Shown here piece by piece: positions 7,068 through 17,005 of a stretch of DNA of 21,558 nucleotides. Below the pieces are notes generated by a model that did not search any database, had not been told where the DNA came from, and worked only from the letters and a program-made list of their open reading frames with translations. The first letter of the stretch is position 1. Every line of letters starts with the position of its first letter. The position numbers and the translations under genes are program-made. The stretch comes from Betaproteobacteria bacterium (GTDB lineage: Bacteria > Pseudomonadota > Gammaproteobacteria > Burkholderiales > Burkholderiaceae), in NCBI GenBank assembly GCA_009921765.1, contig RFXC01000047.1:1-21558 (forward strand), given 5' to 3'.

Positions 7068-8591
7068 TTAACGGCCGAGCTTCAGATCCGTTACCCGGAT
7101 CAGGCCATCGGGCATGACCTTGAAGCCCTCCAGCCGCGGCGAGTGGGCAAAGAGCAGCGCACGGTGATAGAGATAGACCACCGACCCTTCACTGAGCCAG
7201 CGCTGCGTCACCTGCTCATAGAGCGCCTTGCGCTCGGGCACCGCCGTGACGGTACGCGCCTTGTCGAGCAGCGCATCCATGTCGGCGCTGCAGTAGCGAC
7301 CGTAGTTGAGCGGCCCCTTGCAGGAGGCGAAGGAGTAGATGTTGCCGTCTGGATCGGTGCGGCCGCTCCAGGCAAGCATGTAGAGCTGAAAATTACCCTT
7401 CTCGGCTTCGTTCAACGAGGTGGCAAACTCGGTCACCCGGATCTTCAGATCAAAGCCCGCCTCGGCTGCCATCGACTGCATCACTTCGGCCACAGCGCGC
7501 GTTTCAGGGTTGTTGGGCACCATGAAGTCGAGCGCAAGCGGCGTGGTGACGCCGGCCTCTTTCAGCAGCGCCCGCGCGCGCGCCACATCACGCTTGGGCG
7601 TGGGGAACTTGCCCTGGTAGTAGGGGTTGGCCGGGCTCACCCACTGGTTGTTCACCGTGTTGATGCCGTTGAACACCACCTGGTTGATGGCATCGCGGTC
7701 GAGCGACAGTTCAAACGCGCGACGCACGCGGGCGTCTTTCGCGAACGGCGTGTTGGCCTTCTCGCCGTTGGTCAGATTCATGGTGATGCCCTGATAGCCC
7801 AACTCGGTGCCCGTGGCGAGCTTGAGTTTTGGATCTTTGCTCACCTGCGGGGCATCGGTGGCGAGCAACCGCTCAAGCAGATCGAGTTGCCCCGACTTCA
7901 GATTGGCAAGCCGAACGGTGGAATCCTGGATCGGCCGGTAGACGATGCGGTCGATGTGCACGCGTGCCTTGTCCCAGTAGTCGGCAAAGCGCTCGACCAC
8001 GATCCGGTCTTGCGCGACGCGCTCAACGAAACGGTAGGGCCCGGCGCACACCGGCGCAGTCCCGAACTTGTCACCCAGCGCCTGCGCGGCCTTGGGCGAC
8101 ACCATCATGCCGGCACGGTCGGTGAGTTGGGCGAGCAACGGTGCGAATGGTGTCTTCAGATGCAAGCGTACCGTGAGGGCGTCGACCACTTCGACCCGGT
8201 CGATCTGTGCGATTTCCGCGCGACGGAACGAGCCCTGCATCGTGAGATGCCGTTCGATGCTGAACTTGGCCGCTTCGGCGGTGAAAGGCTCGCCATCATG
8301 GAACTTCACGCCCGGGCGCAACCGGATGGTCATGCTGCGGCCGTCTGCGGCGGTTTCATGGCCGGTGGCGAGTTGTCCGACGATGTTGAGCTTGTCGTCG
8401 ATATCGAACAGTTTGTCGCAGAGCGAGGCAAACACGATGCGACCGACATACGTGCGGGCCTTGGTTGGATCGAGTTCGTCGGGGTCTTCGGCAAGACCAA
8501 TGCGAAGCGTGGTTTGGGCGGCGGCGGCGCCAACGATCGCGAACGCTGCAGCCAGCGCGAAACCGTGCCGCATCAGGGCGAGAGTGTTCAT
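7068..8591 (-). CDS. dppA: ABC transporter periplasmic substrate-binding protein, DppA/OppA family (SBP_bac_5)
   Basis: A 507-residue periplasmic receptor. Residues 1-25 form a Sec signal peptide (hydrophobic core FALAAAFAIVGAAAA) with probable cleavage before Q26. There is no lipobox cysteine, so it is soluble. Family hallmarks include RIGLAEDPDELDPTKA near the mature N-terminus, LRPGVKFHDGEPFTAEAAKF, and ARVRRAFELSLDRDAI in the second lobe. It captures a peptide-like solute and delivers it to the DppB/DppC channel, but pocket residues do not allow a substrate call. The ATG at 8591 has GGAG nine bases upstream and lies 21 bases after the dppF stop. The ATPase genes precede the receptor, the reverse of the usual A-B-C-D-F order. 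Confidence 0.93.
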   Translation of the reverse strand: MNTLALMRHGFALAAAFAIVGAAAAQTTLRIGLAEDPDELDPTKARTYVGRIVFASLCDKLFDIDDKLNIVGQLATGHETAADGRSMTIRLRPGVKFHDGEPFTAEAAKFSIERHLTMQGSFRRAEIAQIDRVEVVDALTVRLHLKTPFAPLLAQLTDRAGMMVSPKAAQALGDKFGTAPVCAGPYRFVERVAQDRIVVERFADYWDKARVHIDRIVYRPIQDSTVRLANLKSGQLDLLERLLATDAPQVSKDPKLKLATGTELGYQGITMNLTNGEKANTPFAKDARVRRAFELSLDRDAINQVVFNGINTVNNQWVSPANPYYQGKFPTPKRDVARARALLKEAGVTTPLALDFMVPNNPETRAVAEVMQSMAAEAGFDLKIRVTEFATSLNEAEKGNFQLYMLAWSGRTDPDGNIYSFASCKGPLNYGRYCSADMDALLDKARTVTAVPERKALYEQVTQRWLSEGSVVYLYHRALLFAHSPRLEGFKVMPDGLIRVTDLKLGR

Positions 8592-8612
8592 GGGGCAAAG
8601 CTCCGGAGGAGG

Positions 8613-9710
8613 TCAGGAGGGAGTTGAACTATGCCTCAGGAACGCCGCCTGAAGCCGTGACAGGGTTTTATCGGAGGGCGAGCTCTCGGTCACACCGACC
8701 GCCGGCGGCAGGTCGCGCCAGAACCAGCAGGCCACCTGCACGCCGTCGCCAGTGGCTTCCAGCACCGGGCGTTCGGCTGCGCAACGCTCGCGCGCATGCG
8801 GGCAACGGGTGTGAAACGCGCAGCCCGAGGGCGGGTTCAAGGGACTGGGCACATCGCCCCCGAGCGCGGGCTCGGTCACCGCACGGTCGGGGTCGGGTAC
8901 CGGCACGGCCGACAGCAGCGCCCGGGTGTAAGGGTGCCGCGGCATCGCGAAAATCCGCCCGGCCGGCCCCGTCTCGACAAAGCGGCCGAGGTACATGACG
9001 GCCAGTTGGTCGGCCACCTGCCGCACCACCGCCAGATCATGGGAGATGAAGACATAAGCGAGATTGAACCGCTCCTGCAGATCTGCAAGCAGATTGAGAA
9101 TCTGCGCCTGTATCGACACATCAAGCGCCGATACCGGCTCGTCGCAGACGATCAACTTCGGCGCGGCAGCGAGCGCGCGGGCAATCGCCAGACGCTGCCG
9201 CTGCCCGCCCGAGAATTCATGCGGATAACGGCTGGCGGCCTCGGCGGGGAGTCCCACCAGTGACAGCAACTCGGCCACGCGCTGGCCGCGCGCCGCCTGG
9301 TCGAGATCGGTGTGCAACAGAAGCGGCTCGGCCAGCATGTCGCCCACCCGGATCCGCGGGTTGAGCGATCCGTAAGGATCCTGGAACACCATCTGGATTT
9401 TCGCGCGGCTGCGCCGAAGCGCGGCCGGATCGAGCGCACGAAGATCATTGCCCGCCAGCCGGATGCTGCCGCCATCGGGCTCGATCAGGCGGAGCAGCAG
9501 CCGGGCCACCGTAGATTTGCCACATCCGGATTCGCCGACAATCGCGAAGGTGGCGCCCGCAACGAGATCGAAGGACACACCGTCCACCGCCCGTACGAGC
9601 GCAGATGCGCGGCCGAACAGTCCCTGCGACACGTTGAACGCCCGCGCAAGGTCGCGCACCTCGAGTAGCGGCGTGTCGCGATGCGGACCAGCCGGGGCGG
9701 CGATACTCAT
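8613..9710 (-). CDS. dppF: ABC peptide-type transporter ATP-binding protein, DppF/OppF family
   Basis: A 365-residue cytoplasmic ATPase. In order it has Walker [10 protein letters not shown] (59-67), Q-loop [11 protein letters not shown] (109-119), signature SGGQRQR (167-173), Walker [13 protein letters not shown] (186-197) and H-loop SHDLAVV (223-229). The C-terminal oligopeptide-ATPase extension carries the Cys cluster [14 protein letters not shown]. All catalytic residues are present. The start at 9710 overlaps the dppD stop by four bases (ATGA), pointing to translational coupling. An upstream in-frame ATG at 9824 would add residues overlapping dppD. It pairs with DppD to power the transporter. 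The last 30 or so residues look non-conserved. Confidence 0.94.
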   Translation of the reverse strand: MSIAAPAGPHRDTPLLEVRDLARAFNVSQGLFGRASALVRAVDGVSFDLVAGATFAIVGESGCGKSTVARLLLRLIEPDGGSIRLAGNDLRALDPAALRRSRAKIQMVFQDPYGSLNPRIRVGDMLAEPLLLHTDLDQAARGQRVAELLSLVGLPAEAASRYPHEFSGGQRQRLAIARALAAAPKLIVCDEPVSALDVSIQAQILNLLADLQERFNLAYVFISHDLAVVRQVADQLAVMYLGRFVETGPAGRIFAMPRHPYTRALLSAVPVPDPDRAVTEPALGGDVPSPLNPPSGCAFHTRCPHARERCAAERPVLEATGDGVQVACWFWRDLPPAVGVTESSPSDKTLSRLQAAFLRHSSTPS

Positions 9711-10708
9711 GCCGACTCGAGATCGGGCGCGAGCGACTCGGCAAGCGCTTCCAATGGCGCACGCCTGCAACGCGACCAGTGCCCGGCCGAGAGTTCGACC
9801 AGTTCGACCGGGTCGGCGCGACACTCGGGCTGCGCAAACGGACAGCGTTCGGCAAAACGGCAGCCGGCGGGCATGGCCGTGGCGGCAGGCACCATGCCGC
9901 TGATCGCGGACAGGCGTGCGCGCGGCGCCGCAATCGCCGGAATGGCGCCCAGCAGCCCGACGGTGTAAGGGTGCTGCGGCTGCGAAAAAAGTTCCCTCAC
10001 TGGCGCCTGCTCGACCACCTGTCCGGCGTACATCACCGCCACCCGGTCGGCCATCTGCGCCACCACGCCCAGATCATGGGTGATGAGAATGATGGCGGTT
10101 CCGGTCTCATCGCGCAGGCTTCGCATCAGCGCGAGCACCTGGGCCTGGATCGTGACATCGAGCGCGGTGGTGGGCTCGTCTGCAATCAGCAGCGCAGGCT
10201 GACAGAGAAGCGCCATCGCGATCATCACCCGCTGGCGCATGCCGCCCGAGAGGCGGTGGGGATAGTCGTCGATCCGGCGCTCGGGCGACGGAATGCGCAC
10301 GCGCGCGAGCATGGCAATTGCCGCCTCGCGGGCCTGCAGGCGCGACATTGCACGGTGGCGCATCAGCGCCTCGGTGAGTTGTGACCCGACGGTAAAGGCC
10401 GGATTGAGCGAGGTCATCGGCTCCTGAAAAATCATCGCGATGCGGTTGCCGCGCAGGTCAGACCACTGCGTACGGTTGAGGCCCAGCAATTCGCAACCCT
10501 CAAAGCGGATCGAACCGGAAAGCGCAGCGGGCGGACTGGGCACCAGCCCCATGATGGACAGCGCGGTCACGCTCTTGCCGCAGCCTGACTCGCCCACAAT
10601 GCATAGTGTTTCGCCAGCCCGCACCGACAGGCTCACGCCGTCAACCGCGCGCGCCTCGCCACGGGCGGTGGCAAAGCTCACCCTGAGCGAATCGATCTCA
10701 AGGAGCAT
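9707..10708 (-). CDS. dppD: ABC peptide-type transporter ATP-binding protein, DppD/OppD family
   Basis: A 333-residue ATPase with Walker A GESGCGKS (39-46), Q-loop [10 protein letters not shown] (94-103), signature LSGGMRQR (153-160), Walker [13 protein letters not shown] (173-184) and H-loop histidine H211. The C-terminal oligopeptide-ATPase motif includes [12 protein letters not shown] and the Cys cluster [14 protein letters not shown]. All are intact, so this subunit should be active. It starts 12 bases after the DUF1028 stop, behind a GAGGGG ribosome site, and ends overlapping dppF by four bases. It is the first transporter gene in the operon. Confidence 0.94.
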   Translation of the reverse strand: MLLEIDSLRVSFATARGEARAVDGVSLSVRAGETLCIVGESGCGKSVTALSIMGLVPSPPAALSGSIRFEGCELLGLNRTQWSDLRGNRIAMIFQEPMTSLNPAFTVGSQLTEALMRHRAMSRLQAREAAIAMLARVRIPSPERRIDDYPHRLSGGMRQRVMIAMALLCQPALLIADEPTTALDVTIQAQVLALMRSLRDETGTAIILITHDLGVVAQMADRVAVMYAGQVVEQAPVRELFSQPQHPYTVGLLGAIPAIAAPRARLSAISGMVPAATAMPAGCRFAERCPFAQPECRADPVELVELSAGHWSRCRRAPLEALAESLAPDLESA

Positions 10709-10720
10709 GGGCCCCTCGGG

Positions 10721-11458
10721 TCATGCGTTGGTGGCACGCGAACGCGTACCTGCCTGACCCGCGACGGCCTTCGTGATGGCTGCCTCGATCACAGCGCGAT
10801 CATGGATGCCGCCCGGCCGCGCACGGGTGGCAAAGAACTGCGCGAAATGCGTGAAGCGTTCGCGGCTCACCGCCTCGAGACGCTCGAGTTCGGCAAGCGG
10901 ATCATCATGATCATCGACTCGGAGATCAAGCGCCGGATACGCCTCGGTCGTGTGGATACGAAGCGCTGCGGCCTGCCGTCCGCGCTTGTCGCCGCCCGCC
11001 GCCTCACCGGCCTTGAGCGCATGGATCAGACGCTCGGCAAAGGGCAGGTTCATGCCCTCCTGATAGGCGCGCAGGGTGTCGTCAACCACCCCAGGCCCGA
11101 CCAGCATGTTGCCGGCTACGGAGACCCGTTCTGCGATGCGGTGCCCGCACCACGGAATGCAATCGGCGCCGGTGTAGGCAGCGATCCGCCCATGCGCGTC
11201 CTGAAGATGCAGCTGCCGCGCGGCGCGTCCGGGATCGGCATCGGTGAGTGCAGCCACCACATCATGTGCAGCCACCCCGTTGCGCAACATCGCGAGGGCG
11301 TCCAGACCATAAAGAGGATTGATGAGCGCCTGCGTGGCAAGGGCCCCGACCCCGCCCTCTGCATGCGGGCAGAGGGCGCCCACTGCAAAGAAGCGGGTGG
11401 CCACCGCCACGCCGAATGCACCGGTGGCGGGGTCGCGCGCAACGATTGAGAAGGTCAT
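10721..11458 (-). CDS. DUF1028 protein, putative Ntn-hydrolase-fold enzyme
   Basis: The 245-residue protein begins MTFSIVARDPATGAFGVAVA, the signature N-terminus of DUF1028 proteins. ATQALINPLYG and GNMLVGPGVVDD are also typical. The family is thought to have an Ntn-hydrolase fold and is often found beside peptide transporters or peptidases, but its reaction has not been established to my knowledge. The start at 11458 matches that conserved N-terminus. The same frame stays open into argG but is not coding there. It sits 22 bases after argG and 12 bases before dppD. This favours a role in processing the imported peptide-like solute, which is an inference. No signal peptide is seen. Confidence 0.88.
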   Translation of the reverse strand: MTFSIVARDPATGAFGVAVATRFFAVGALCPHAEGGVGALATQALINPLYGLDALAMLRNGVAAHDVVAALTDADPGRAARQLHLQDAHGRIAAYTGADCIPWCGHRIAERVSVAGNMLVGPGVVDDTLRAYQEGMNLPFAERLIHALKAGEAAGGDKRGRQAAALRIHTTEAYPALDLRVDDHDDPLAELERLEAVSRERFTHFAQFFATRARPGGIHDRAVIEAAITKAVAGQAGTRSRATNA

Positions 11459-11480
11459 CGCGGATGCCGCGGTCGGATAT

Positions 11481-12812
<1,332 letters not shown>

Positions 12813-12840
12813 TCAGGATCGTGCGGGGGAAAAGGACACC

Positions 12841-12858
12841 CGGCGCGTGAGCGCGCCG
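12841..12858 (-). terminator. Hairpin between the methyltransferase-like gene and argG (terminator or argG leader)
   Basis: CGGCGCG (12841-12847) pairs perfectly with CGCGCCG (12852-12858) across a four-base loop. Read on the minus strand it starts 19 bases after the stop of the upstream gene and is followed a few bases later by CCTTTT. That fits a modest intrinsic terminator for the upstream gene. It is also only about 30 bases before the argG start, so a role in the argG leader is possible. Confidence 0.48.
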
Positions 12859-12877
12859 AAGCAAACCCCTAAACGTA

Positions 12878-13717
12878 TCACGAACGGGCCGTTCGATCGT
12901 TGCGGTCGAGAACGCACCCGGCCTGCAGCCAATGCCATTTCCCGGGGAGAAACTCCCAGGGAATGAGCGAAACCGAGGTGCCCGGTGGAAACACACACGC
13001 CGTGCGGTGATCCTGCCATTCGCCACTGGCGTTGAGCGTGGCAAGGAGGGCCTCGCCCGCCGCGTCAAGGGAATGGTTCTTATCCTTGAGTCGCAGCCCT
13101 GTGGGCTCGAGCACCGCGCGCTCGATCGTCCTCGAAAGCACCGCGCCAACATCACCCGGCAGAGCAGGCCCCGACAACCAGTCATGCACACTCGCCCACT
13201 CCCGCCCCGCGAGCCGCCTGGGGAGCCCAGCCAGCGCAGCCTCCACCGCATCCAGATCGTGATGGCGATAGATCTGCTGCCCCAGCACGTTATCGAACAG
13301 CCAGGACGCATCGGGCCAACGCGCCATGAGTGCTTCCAGTCTCAACAGCGCGTCCAGCCGATGCCAGTGCACTGACGTGCCTGCGCGCCTCAGGCGCCGT
13401 CCATGGCGCCAGGCAAATAGCGGGCGGGCCAGCGGGTCGATATCGATCGCCTCGATACACCGGAAACGTTCGAGGAAATCGGTCGACATCATCCATCCGG
13501 CAGACGCGCCGACCAGCACCAGATGGCGAGACTCGAACCTCAGCGTGCCCAGCCAGCTCGCGATCGCCTCCCGCGTCGGGCGCCAGCGGCCCGATGCCCT
13601 CAGGGCGCGAACATGCCAGACGGCGCCGCCGGTGCGATTCGGGCCGACAGAGGGCGCCGGAAACGCGGGCGCCTGTTCAGGGTCGAGCGTAGAGTGCGGC
13701 GTATGCGAAGCGGTCAT
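12878..13717 (-). CDS. Unassigned protein, methyltransferase-like (class I SAM-binding fold)
   Basis: I do not recognise a named family for this 279-residue protein. The segment HLVLVGASAGWM (65-76) resembles the glycine-rich first motif of class I methyltransferases. It is followed at the right spacing by an acidic strand end, EAIDIDPLARPLF (89-101), then RLDAL (120-124) and DASWLFDNVLGQ (136-147). That order and spacing fits strands 1 to 4 of the fold. The first 40 residues are low-complexity and probably disordered. The C-terminal part includes VHDWLSGP and a Trp-rich FLPGKWHWL. No signal peptide or membrane helix is seen. I chose the ATG at 13717; the frame stays open to 13795 but without a better start. 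It lies upstream of argG behind a hairpin and diverges from the SOUL gene. Confidence 0.7.
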   Translation of the reverse strand: MTASHTPHSTLDPEQAPAFPAPSVGPNRTGGAVWHVRALRASGRWRPTREAIASWLGTLRFESRHLVLVGASAGWMMSTDFLERFRCIEAIDIDPLARPLFAWRHGRRLRRAGTSVHWHRLDALLRLEALMARWPDASWLFDNVLGQQIYRHHDLDAVEAALAGLPRRLAGREWASVHDWLSGPALPGDVGAVLSRTIERAVLEPTGLRLKDKNHSLDAAGEALLATLNASGEWQDHRTACVFPPGTSVSLIPWEFLPGKWHWLQAGCVLDRNDRTARS

Positions 13718-13843
13718 GGATCCATTGTAGACAGACGCGCCACCCCGGGTTCCCGACCCGCCAACCTGGGCATGACCTCGGTTCCACCGGATCACTGGGG
13801 GACAATCCCGTCAACGTTTCCATCCCTCTTGACAGGCAGCCTC

Positions 13844-14443
13844 ATGATCTCCGTCTTCAAGCGCGCCGTGCTGGCCACGGCACTCGCCCTGGCCACCTTG
13901 TTTTCTCCGGAGTCCGCGATGGCCGTATCCGAACCCGCCTTCACTATCGAGCGTCGCGAGGGTGATTTCGAACTTCGCGACTACCCCGGCTTTGTCGTCG
14001 CCGAGACCCGGGTCGAAGGCGGCTTTGACGAAGCGAGCCGCGCGGGCTTCCGGCGGGTAGCGGGCTATATCTTCGGCGGCAACAGCGGGCCCGACGGTCA
14101 GCCGGTAAAAATCGCCATGACAGCACCGGTCACCGTGGAACCAGCAGGGGGCGACCAATGGCGCCTGCACTTCGTGATGCCCGAGGACCTTCGTTCGAAC
14201 ACGCTACCCAAGCCCTCGGATCCATCGGTCAATCTTCGCGAGGTGCCGCGGCACCGGATGGCAGTGGTGCGCTTTGGCGGCTTCACCACCGAAACCGCCA
14301 TCAGCGAGCAGACGCGCAGACTGCGCGAGTGGGTCACCACCCAGGGCCTGCAGGCTGCGGGCGAAGCGCAGATCGCGCGCTACAACGATCCCTTCACCCT
14401 GCCCTGGAATCGCCGCAACGAAATCATGATCCCGGTGCGTTGA
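13844..14443 (+). CDS. SOUL-family haem-binding protein, exported
   Basis: A 199-residue protein with a Sec signal peptide (1-27, SPESAMA before V28), so it acts in the periplasm. The mature part is a SOUL/HBP domain: FELRDYPGFVVAET, KIAMTAPVTVEP and the C-terminal YNDPFTLPWNRRNEIMIPV are family hallmarks. Members bind haem or related tetrapyrroles, but the bacterial role is poorly known. The start at 13844 gives a proper signal peptide. The open frame extends back to 13523, but that part overlaps the divergent gene and is not coding. The 126-base divergent gap (13718-13843) holds a small inverted repeat, CGGGT/ACCCG, but no promoter I can defend. No haem synthesis or uptake gene lies nearby. 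Confidence 0.9.
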   Translation: MISVFKRAVLATALALATLFSPESAMAVSEPAFTIERREGDFELRDYPGFVVAETRVEGGFDEASRAGFRRVAGYIFGGNSGPDGQPVKIAMTAPVTVEPAGGDQWRLHFVMPEDLRSNTLPKPSDPSVNLREVPRHRMAVVRFGGFTTETAISEQTRRLREWVTTQGLQAAGEAQIARYNDPFTLPWNRRNEIMIPVR

Positions 14444-14493
14444 GCGCGGGCCGGTCCGGCATTCATCGGGTCCGGTGCGCCGGGCGCCCACCC

Positions 14494-15114
14494 TCAGTGA
14501 TCGTGGCCCGAATTGGCGCCGAAGTGGGCGTCGGCGCGCTGGGCCTGAGCGCTCTGGTTGCCGGTGTAGAACGCCGGGAAGTGCATGGCCACCACCCCCC
14601 GGTCGGCAGCATAGGCGCTGCAGCTTTCCACCTTCAGGGGCTTGCCCGACGGATCGAGTTGCGGCGGCTTGGCCAGCCGCACCTCGGCCAGCGTCTGGAA
14701 GGCTGCAGTTCCCATCGGGATCAACAATTCCATGATGTGTGTGCAGGCGGCGCTTCGGCCAAGCTTGCGCTTTACCTCGTTGCTCCAGCCGGCTGCAATT
14801 CGCGTGCCGATCAGTCGCTCGAGGTTCATGCCGCCCTCCCGGCAGACCGGATAGGGGGTGGAATCGCTCACCGACTCGATCTCGTGCACCACCAGGTCGG
14901 TGTCCACCGCAATCCGAACCCACATGTCATGCACCAGATCACCCACCTTCACATGCCGATCACCCGCAGGCGGTGAAAACGGCAGGTCTTTGCTGTCGCT
15001 CACCCGGCCCTCAATCTCATACAACCCATCCTGACGATGGTAGCCGCGCATGGTGATCGCACGCAGGTGCACCGGGCGACGACCAATCGAGGCGGGACGT
15101 TCAGGCAAAGGCAT
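14494..15114 (-). CDS. DUF2889 protein
   Basis: The 206-residue protein shows the DUF2889 pattern: an N-terminal RRPVHLRAITMRGYHRQDGL, then YEIEGRVSDSKD, a central VHDMWVRIAVDTDLVV, and CTHIMELLIPMG near the middle of the C-terminal half. The family has no established function to my knowledge. There is no signal peptide or membrane helix, so it is likely cytoplasmic. AAGGATCC gives a reasonable ribosome site about seven bases before the ATG. It follows the fumarylacetoacetate-hydrolase-family gene by 35 bases and is the last of three co-directional genes. A supporting role in that pathway is an inference from linkage. The C-terminus is His/Asp/Ala-rich and probably flexible. Confidence 0.85.
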   Translation of the reverse strand: MPLPERPASIGRRPVHLRAITMRGYHRQDGLYEIEGRVSDSKDLPFSPPAGDRHVKVGDLVHDMWVRIAVDTDLVVHEIESVSDSTPYPVCREGGMNLERLIGTRIAAGWSNEVKRKLGRSAACTHIMELLIPMGTAAFQTLAEVRLAKPPQLDPSGKPLKVESCSAYAADRGVVAMHFPAFYTGNQSAQAQRADAHFGANSGHDH

Positions 15115-15149
15115 GACAGGGATCCTTCAATGTGCGGGCACAACGACGC

Positions 15150-16088
15150 TCAGCGGCGAACAATTCGATTCCTGAGCACACCAATGCGCTCGATTTCGAG
15201 TTCGACGACATCGCCGGGTTCGAGAAACCGGTCGATCTCAAGACCACATCCGGTTCCGACCGTGCCCGAGGCGATCACCTCGCCCGGGTAAAGCGTTTCC
15301 GACTGCGAGATGAACGCGAGAATGTCCGGAAAGCCGTGGTGCATGCCCGATGAATTTCCGCCGCCACGCCGCTCGCCGTTCACTCTCACTTCCATGTCGA
15401 GCGTGTGCGGATCACCGATCTCGTCGGTGGTGACGATCCAGGGCCCCAGCACATTGCCGGTATCAAAGTCCTTGCCCTTCATCGGCCCCATACCGAGCGG
15501 CCGCTCCACCATCTGAACATCGCGCGCCGAAAAATCATTGAAGATGGTGAACCCAAAAATGTGCGACATCGCCTGGTCGCGGGCGATGTCACAGCCGCGC
15601 CGTCCGATCACGCAGGCCAGTTCCAGTTCATAGTCCATCAACTCGGAAAATGGCGGCCAGCAAACGTCGGTTTCATGCCCGACCACGCTCATCCGGTTGC
15701 ACTTGTACCAGGTGGGGCGTTGGTACCAGACCGGTGAAACGGGGGCCGAAGGTTTGCCGGTGCGCTTTTCCCAGGTTTTCATCGCGTTCAGCAGATGCGC
15801 CTCGAACACCAGGCAATCGCGCATCTGGCGAGGCTCGGGCAGCGGCGACAGAAGCTGAAGCCCGGCAAGCGGCTTCGCATGGGCTGCCGGCCAGCGGGCC
15901 GCGACCGCGCGCGCCGCATCGAGTGCGGCGTCACCGCCATCGATCAGATCCAGCATGGATTCAAACGCCGGGCGGGCAAGCGCCAGGTCGGCCGCGGACC
16001 TGGCCAGATCGAGCACCTGCCCAAGGCGCGTATCGACCACACCCACCGCACGCGAGCCATCGTCGCGAACAAACGTGGCGAGCTTCAT
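15150..16088 (-). CDS. Fumarylacetoacetate hydrolase (FAH) family protein
   Basis: A 312-residue cytoplasmic enzyme of the FAH fold, which hydrolyses, decarboxylates or isomerises 2-oxo/1,3-diketo acids made in aromatic-acid breakdown. Metal ligands can be placed at E154 and E156 in MDYELELACVIG and D185 in FNDFSARD. The lid-side KGKDFDTGNVLGPW (204-217) and SGTVGTGCGLE (274-284) are also typical. The N-terminal 80 residues form the small domain seen in longer family members. The enzyme could be a fumarylacetoacetase, fumarylpyruvate hydrolase or oxaloacetate decarboxylase type, and sequence alone does not decide. It begins nine bases after the cyclase stop, so the two are probably cotranscribed and act in one pathway. 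Confidence 0.92.
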   Translation of the reverse strand: MKLATFVRDDGSRAVGVVDTRLGQVLDLARSAADLALARPAFESMLDLIDGGDAALDAARAVAARWPAAHAKPLAGLQLLSPLPEPRQMRDCLVFEAHLLNAMKTWEKRTGKPSAPVSPVWYQRPTWYKCNRMSVVGHETDVCWPPFSELMDYELELACVIGRRGCDIARDQAMSHIFGFTIFNDFSARDVQMVERPLGMGPMKGKDFDTGNVLGPWIVTTDEIGDPHTLDMEVRVNGERRGGGNSSGMHHGFPDILAFISQSETLYPGEVIASGTVGTGCGLEIDRFLEPGDVVELEIERIGVLRNRIVRR

Positions 16089-16097
16089 GGTTGCGCC

Positions 16098-16874
16098 CTA
16101 GTCTTCGAAGATCGCCACGGCCCGGGTAAAGCCCGCCGACCCGCCCCGCACCTTCACCGGGAAACAGGAGAGCGTGAATCCGTGCGCGGGCAGCACCTCG
16201 AGGTTGTGCATCTTTTCAATGTGGCAATAGCCGATCTCGCGCCCCGCCTTGTGACCTTCCCAGATCACCTTCACGTCACGGGTTTCGTCATAGGTCTTGG
16301 CCATGTGCTTGAAGTGGGCGTCCCAGGACCAGCAGTCGGTACCGGTGACGCGCACGCCGCGCGAGGTGAGATAGAGCGTTGCCTCGCGGCCCATTCCGCA
16401 GCCCGCCTCGACATAATCAGGATCGCCAAACCGCTTGCCGGCCGATGTGTTGACCACCACGATATCGAAGGGCTTCAGATCGTGGCCGATGCGCGCAAGC
16501 TCCCGCTCGACGTCGTCTGCCTGCACTACATACCCGTCGGGGAAGTGCCGGAAATCGAGCTTCACCCCTCGCCCATAGAACCACTCGAGCGGGATCACAT
16601 CGATAGTGGCAGCAGGCTTGCCCCGATCCATGGTGGAGGCGAAATGCCAGGGCGCATCGACATGCGTACCGTTGTGCGTATTGACCTTGAGGAACTCGAT
16701 CGCATATCCCTCGCCATCAATCAACTCCTCGGGCTTGAGGTCGGCATAGCGCCGCGCGACCAGCGGTGCGGTTTCCTTGTGCGTGCGGTATTCGATGCTG
16801 GGCTCAAGCCCGGGCGGATCGGAGCGCACATCGTTTTCGATCGGTACCGACAGGTCGACAAAGCGACGGGCCAT
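16098..16874 (-). CDS. Cyclase family protein (kynurenine formamidase-like metal hydrolase)
   Basis: A 258-residue protein with the family's metal-binding motif HNGTHVDAPWHF (67-78), in which H67, H71, D73 and probably H77 bind zinc or manganese. FVDLSVPIENDV at the N-terminus and VRVTGTDCWSWD near 180 are also typical. Members hydrolyse amide or ring bonds, as in kynurenine formamidase and isatin hydrolase. No kynurenine-pathway partner (kynA, kynU) is present, so kynurenine formamidase is only one option. AAGGAG lies about ten bases before the ATG. It is the first of three tightly spaced genes with the FAH-family and DUF2889 genes. Confidence 0.9.
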   Translation of the reverse strand: MARRFVDLSVPIENDVRSDPPGLEPSIEYRTHKETAPLVARRYADLKPEELIDGEGYAIEFLKVNTHNGTHVDAPWHFASTMDRGKPAATIDVIPLEWFYGRGVKLDFRHFPDGYVVQADDVERELARIGHDLKPFDIVVVNTSAGKRFGDPDYVEAGCGMGREATLYLTSRGVRVTGTDCWSWDAHFKHMAKTYDETRDVKVIWEGHKAGREIGYCHIEKMHNLEVLPAHGFTLSCFPVKVRGGSAGFTRAVAIFED

Positions 16875-16982
16875 CTGGATAGACTCCTTGCGGGGGGACG
16901 AGGGAGTCTAGTCCGGCTCCTCTGTCGACCGCAAGGTCGTGCGGTCCGTTCAGTGCAAAGCCGAACGGCACCTGAAAGGCGC

Positions 16983-17001
16983 CCGCGCCGATCAGGCGCG
17001 G
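16983..17001 (-). terminator. Hairpin just after the CBS-domain gene
   Basis: CCGCGCC (16983-16989) pairs perfectly with GGCGCGG (16995-17001) across the five-base loop GATCA. It begins five bases beyond the CBS gene stop codon on the minus strand. Only a short TTT follows a little later, so it is a weak intrinsic terminator at best. It would separate the CBS gene from the cyclase gene that starts at 16874. Confidence 0.42.
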
Positions 17002-17005
17002 TTGA

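Noticed and set aside
7143..8627. Long plus-strand open frame of 494 codons opposite dppA
   Set aside because: It is antisense to a clearly coding receptor gene. Its translation is rich in Arg, His, Gly and Val with no recognisable motif, as expected for the reverse strand of a GC-rich gene.
14444..14493. GC-rich repeats between the SOUL and DUF2889 genes as a terminator
   Set aside because: Several overlapping short self-complementary GCCGG/CCGGC blocks are present, but no single stable stem with a T-run could be drawn.
16098..16874. Naming the cyclase gene kynB (kynurenine formamidase)
   Set aside because: The metal motif fits the family, but no kynA or kynU is present and the FAH/DUF2889 neighbours point elsewhere.
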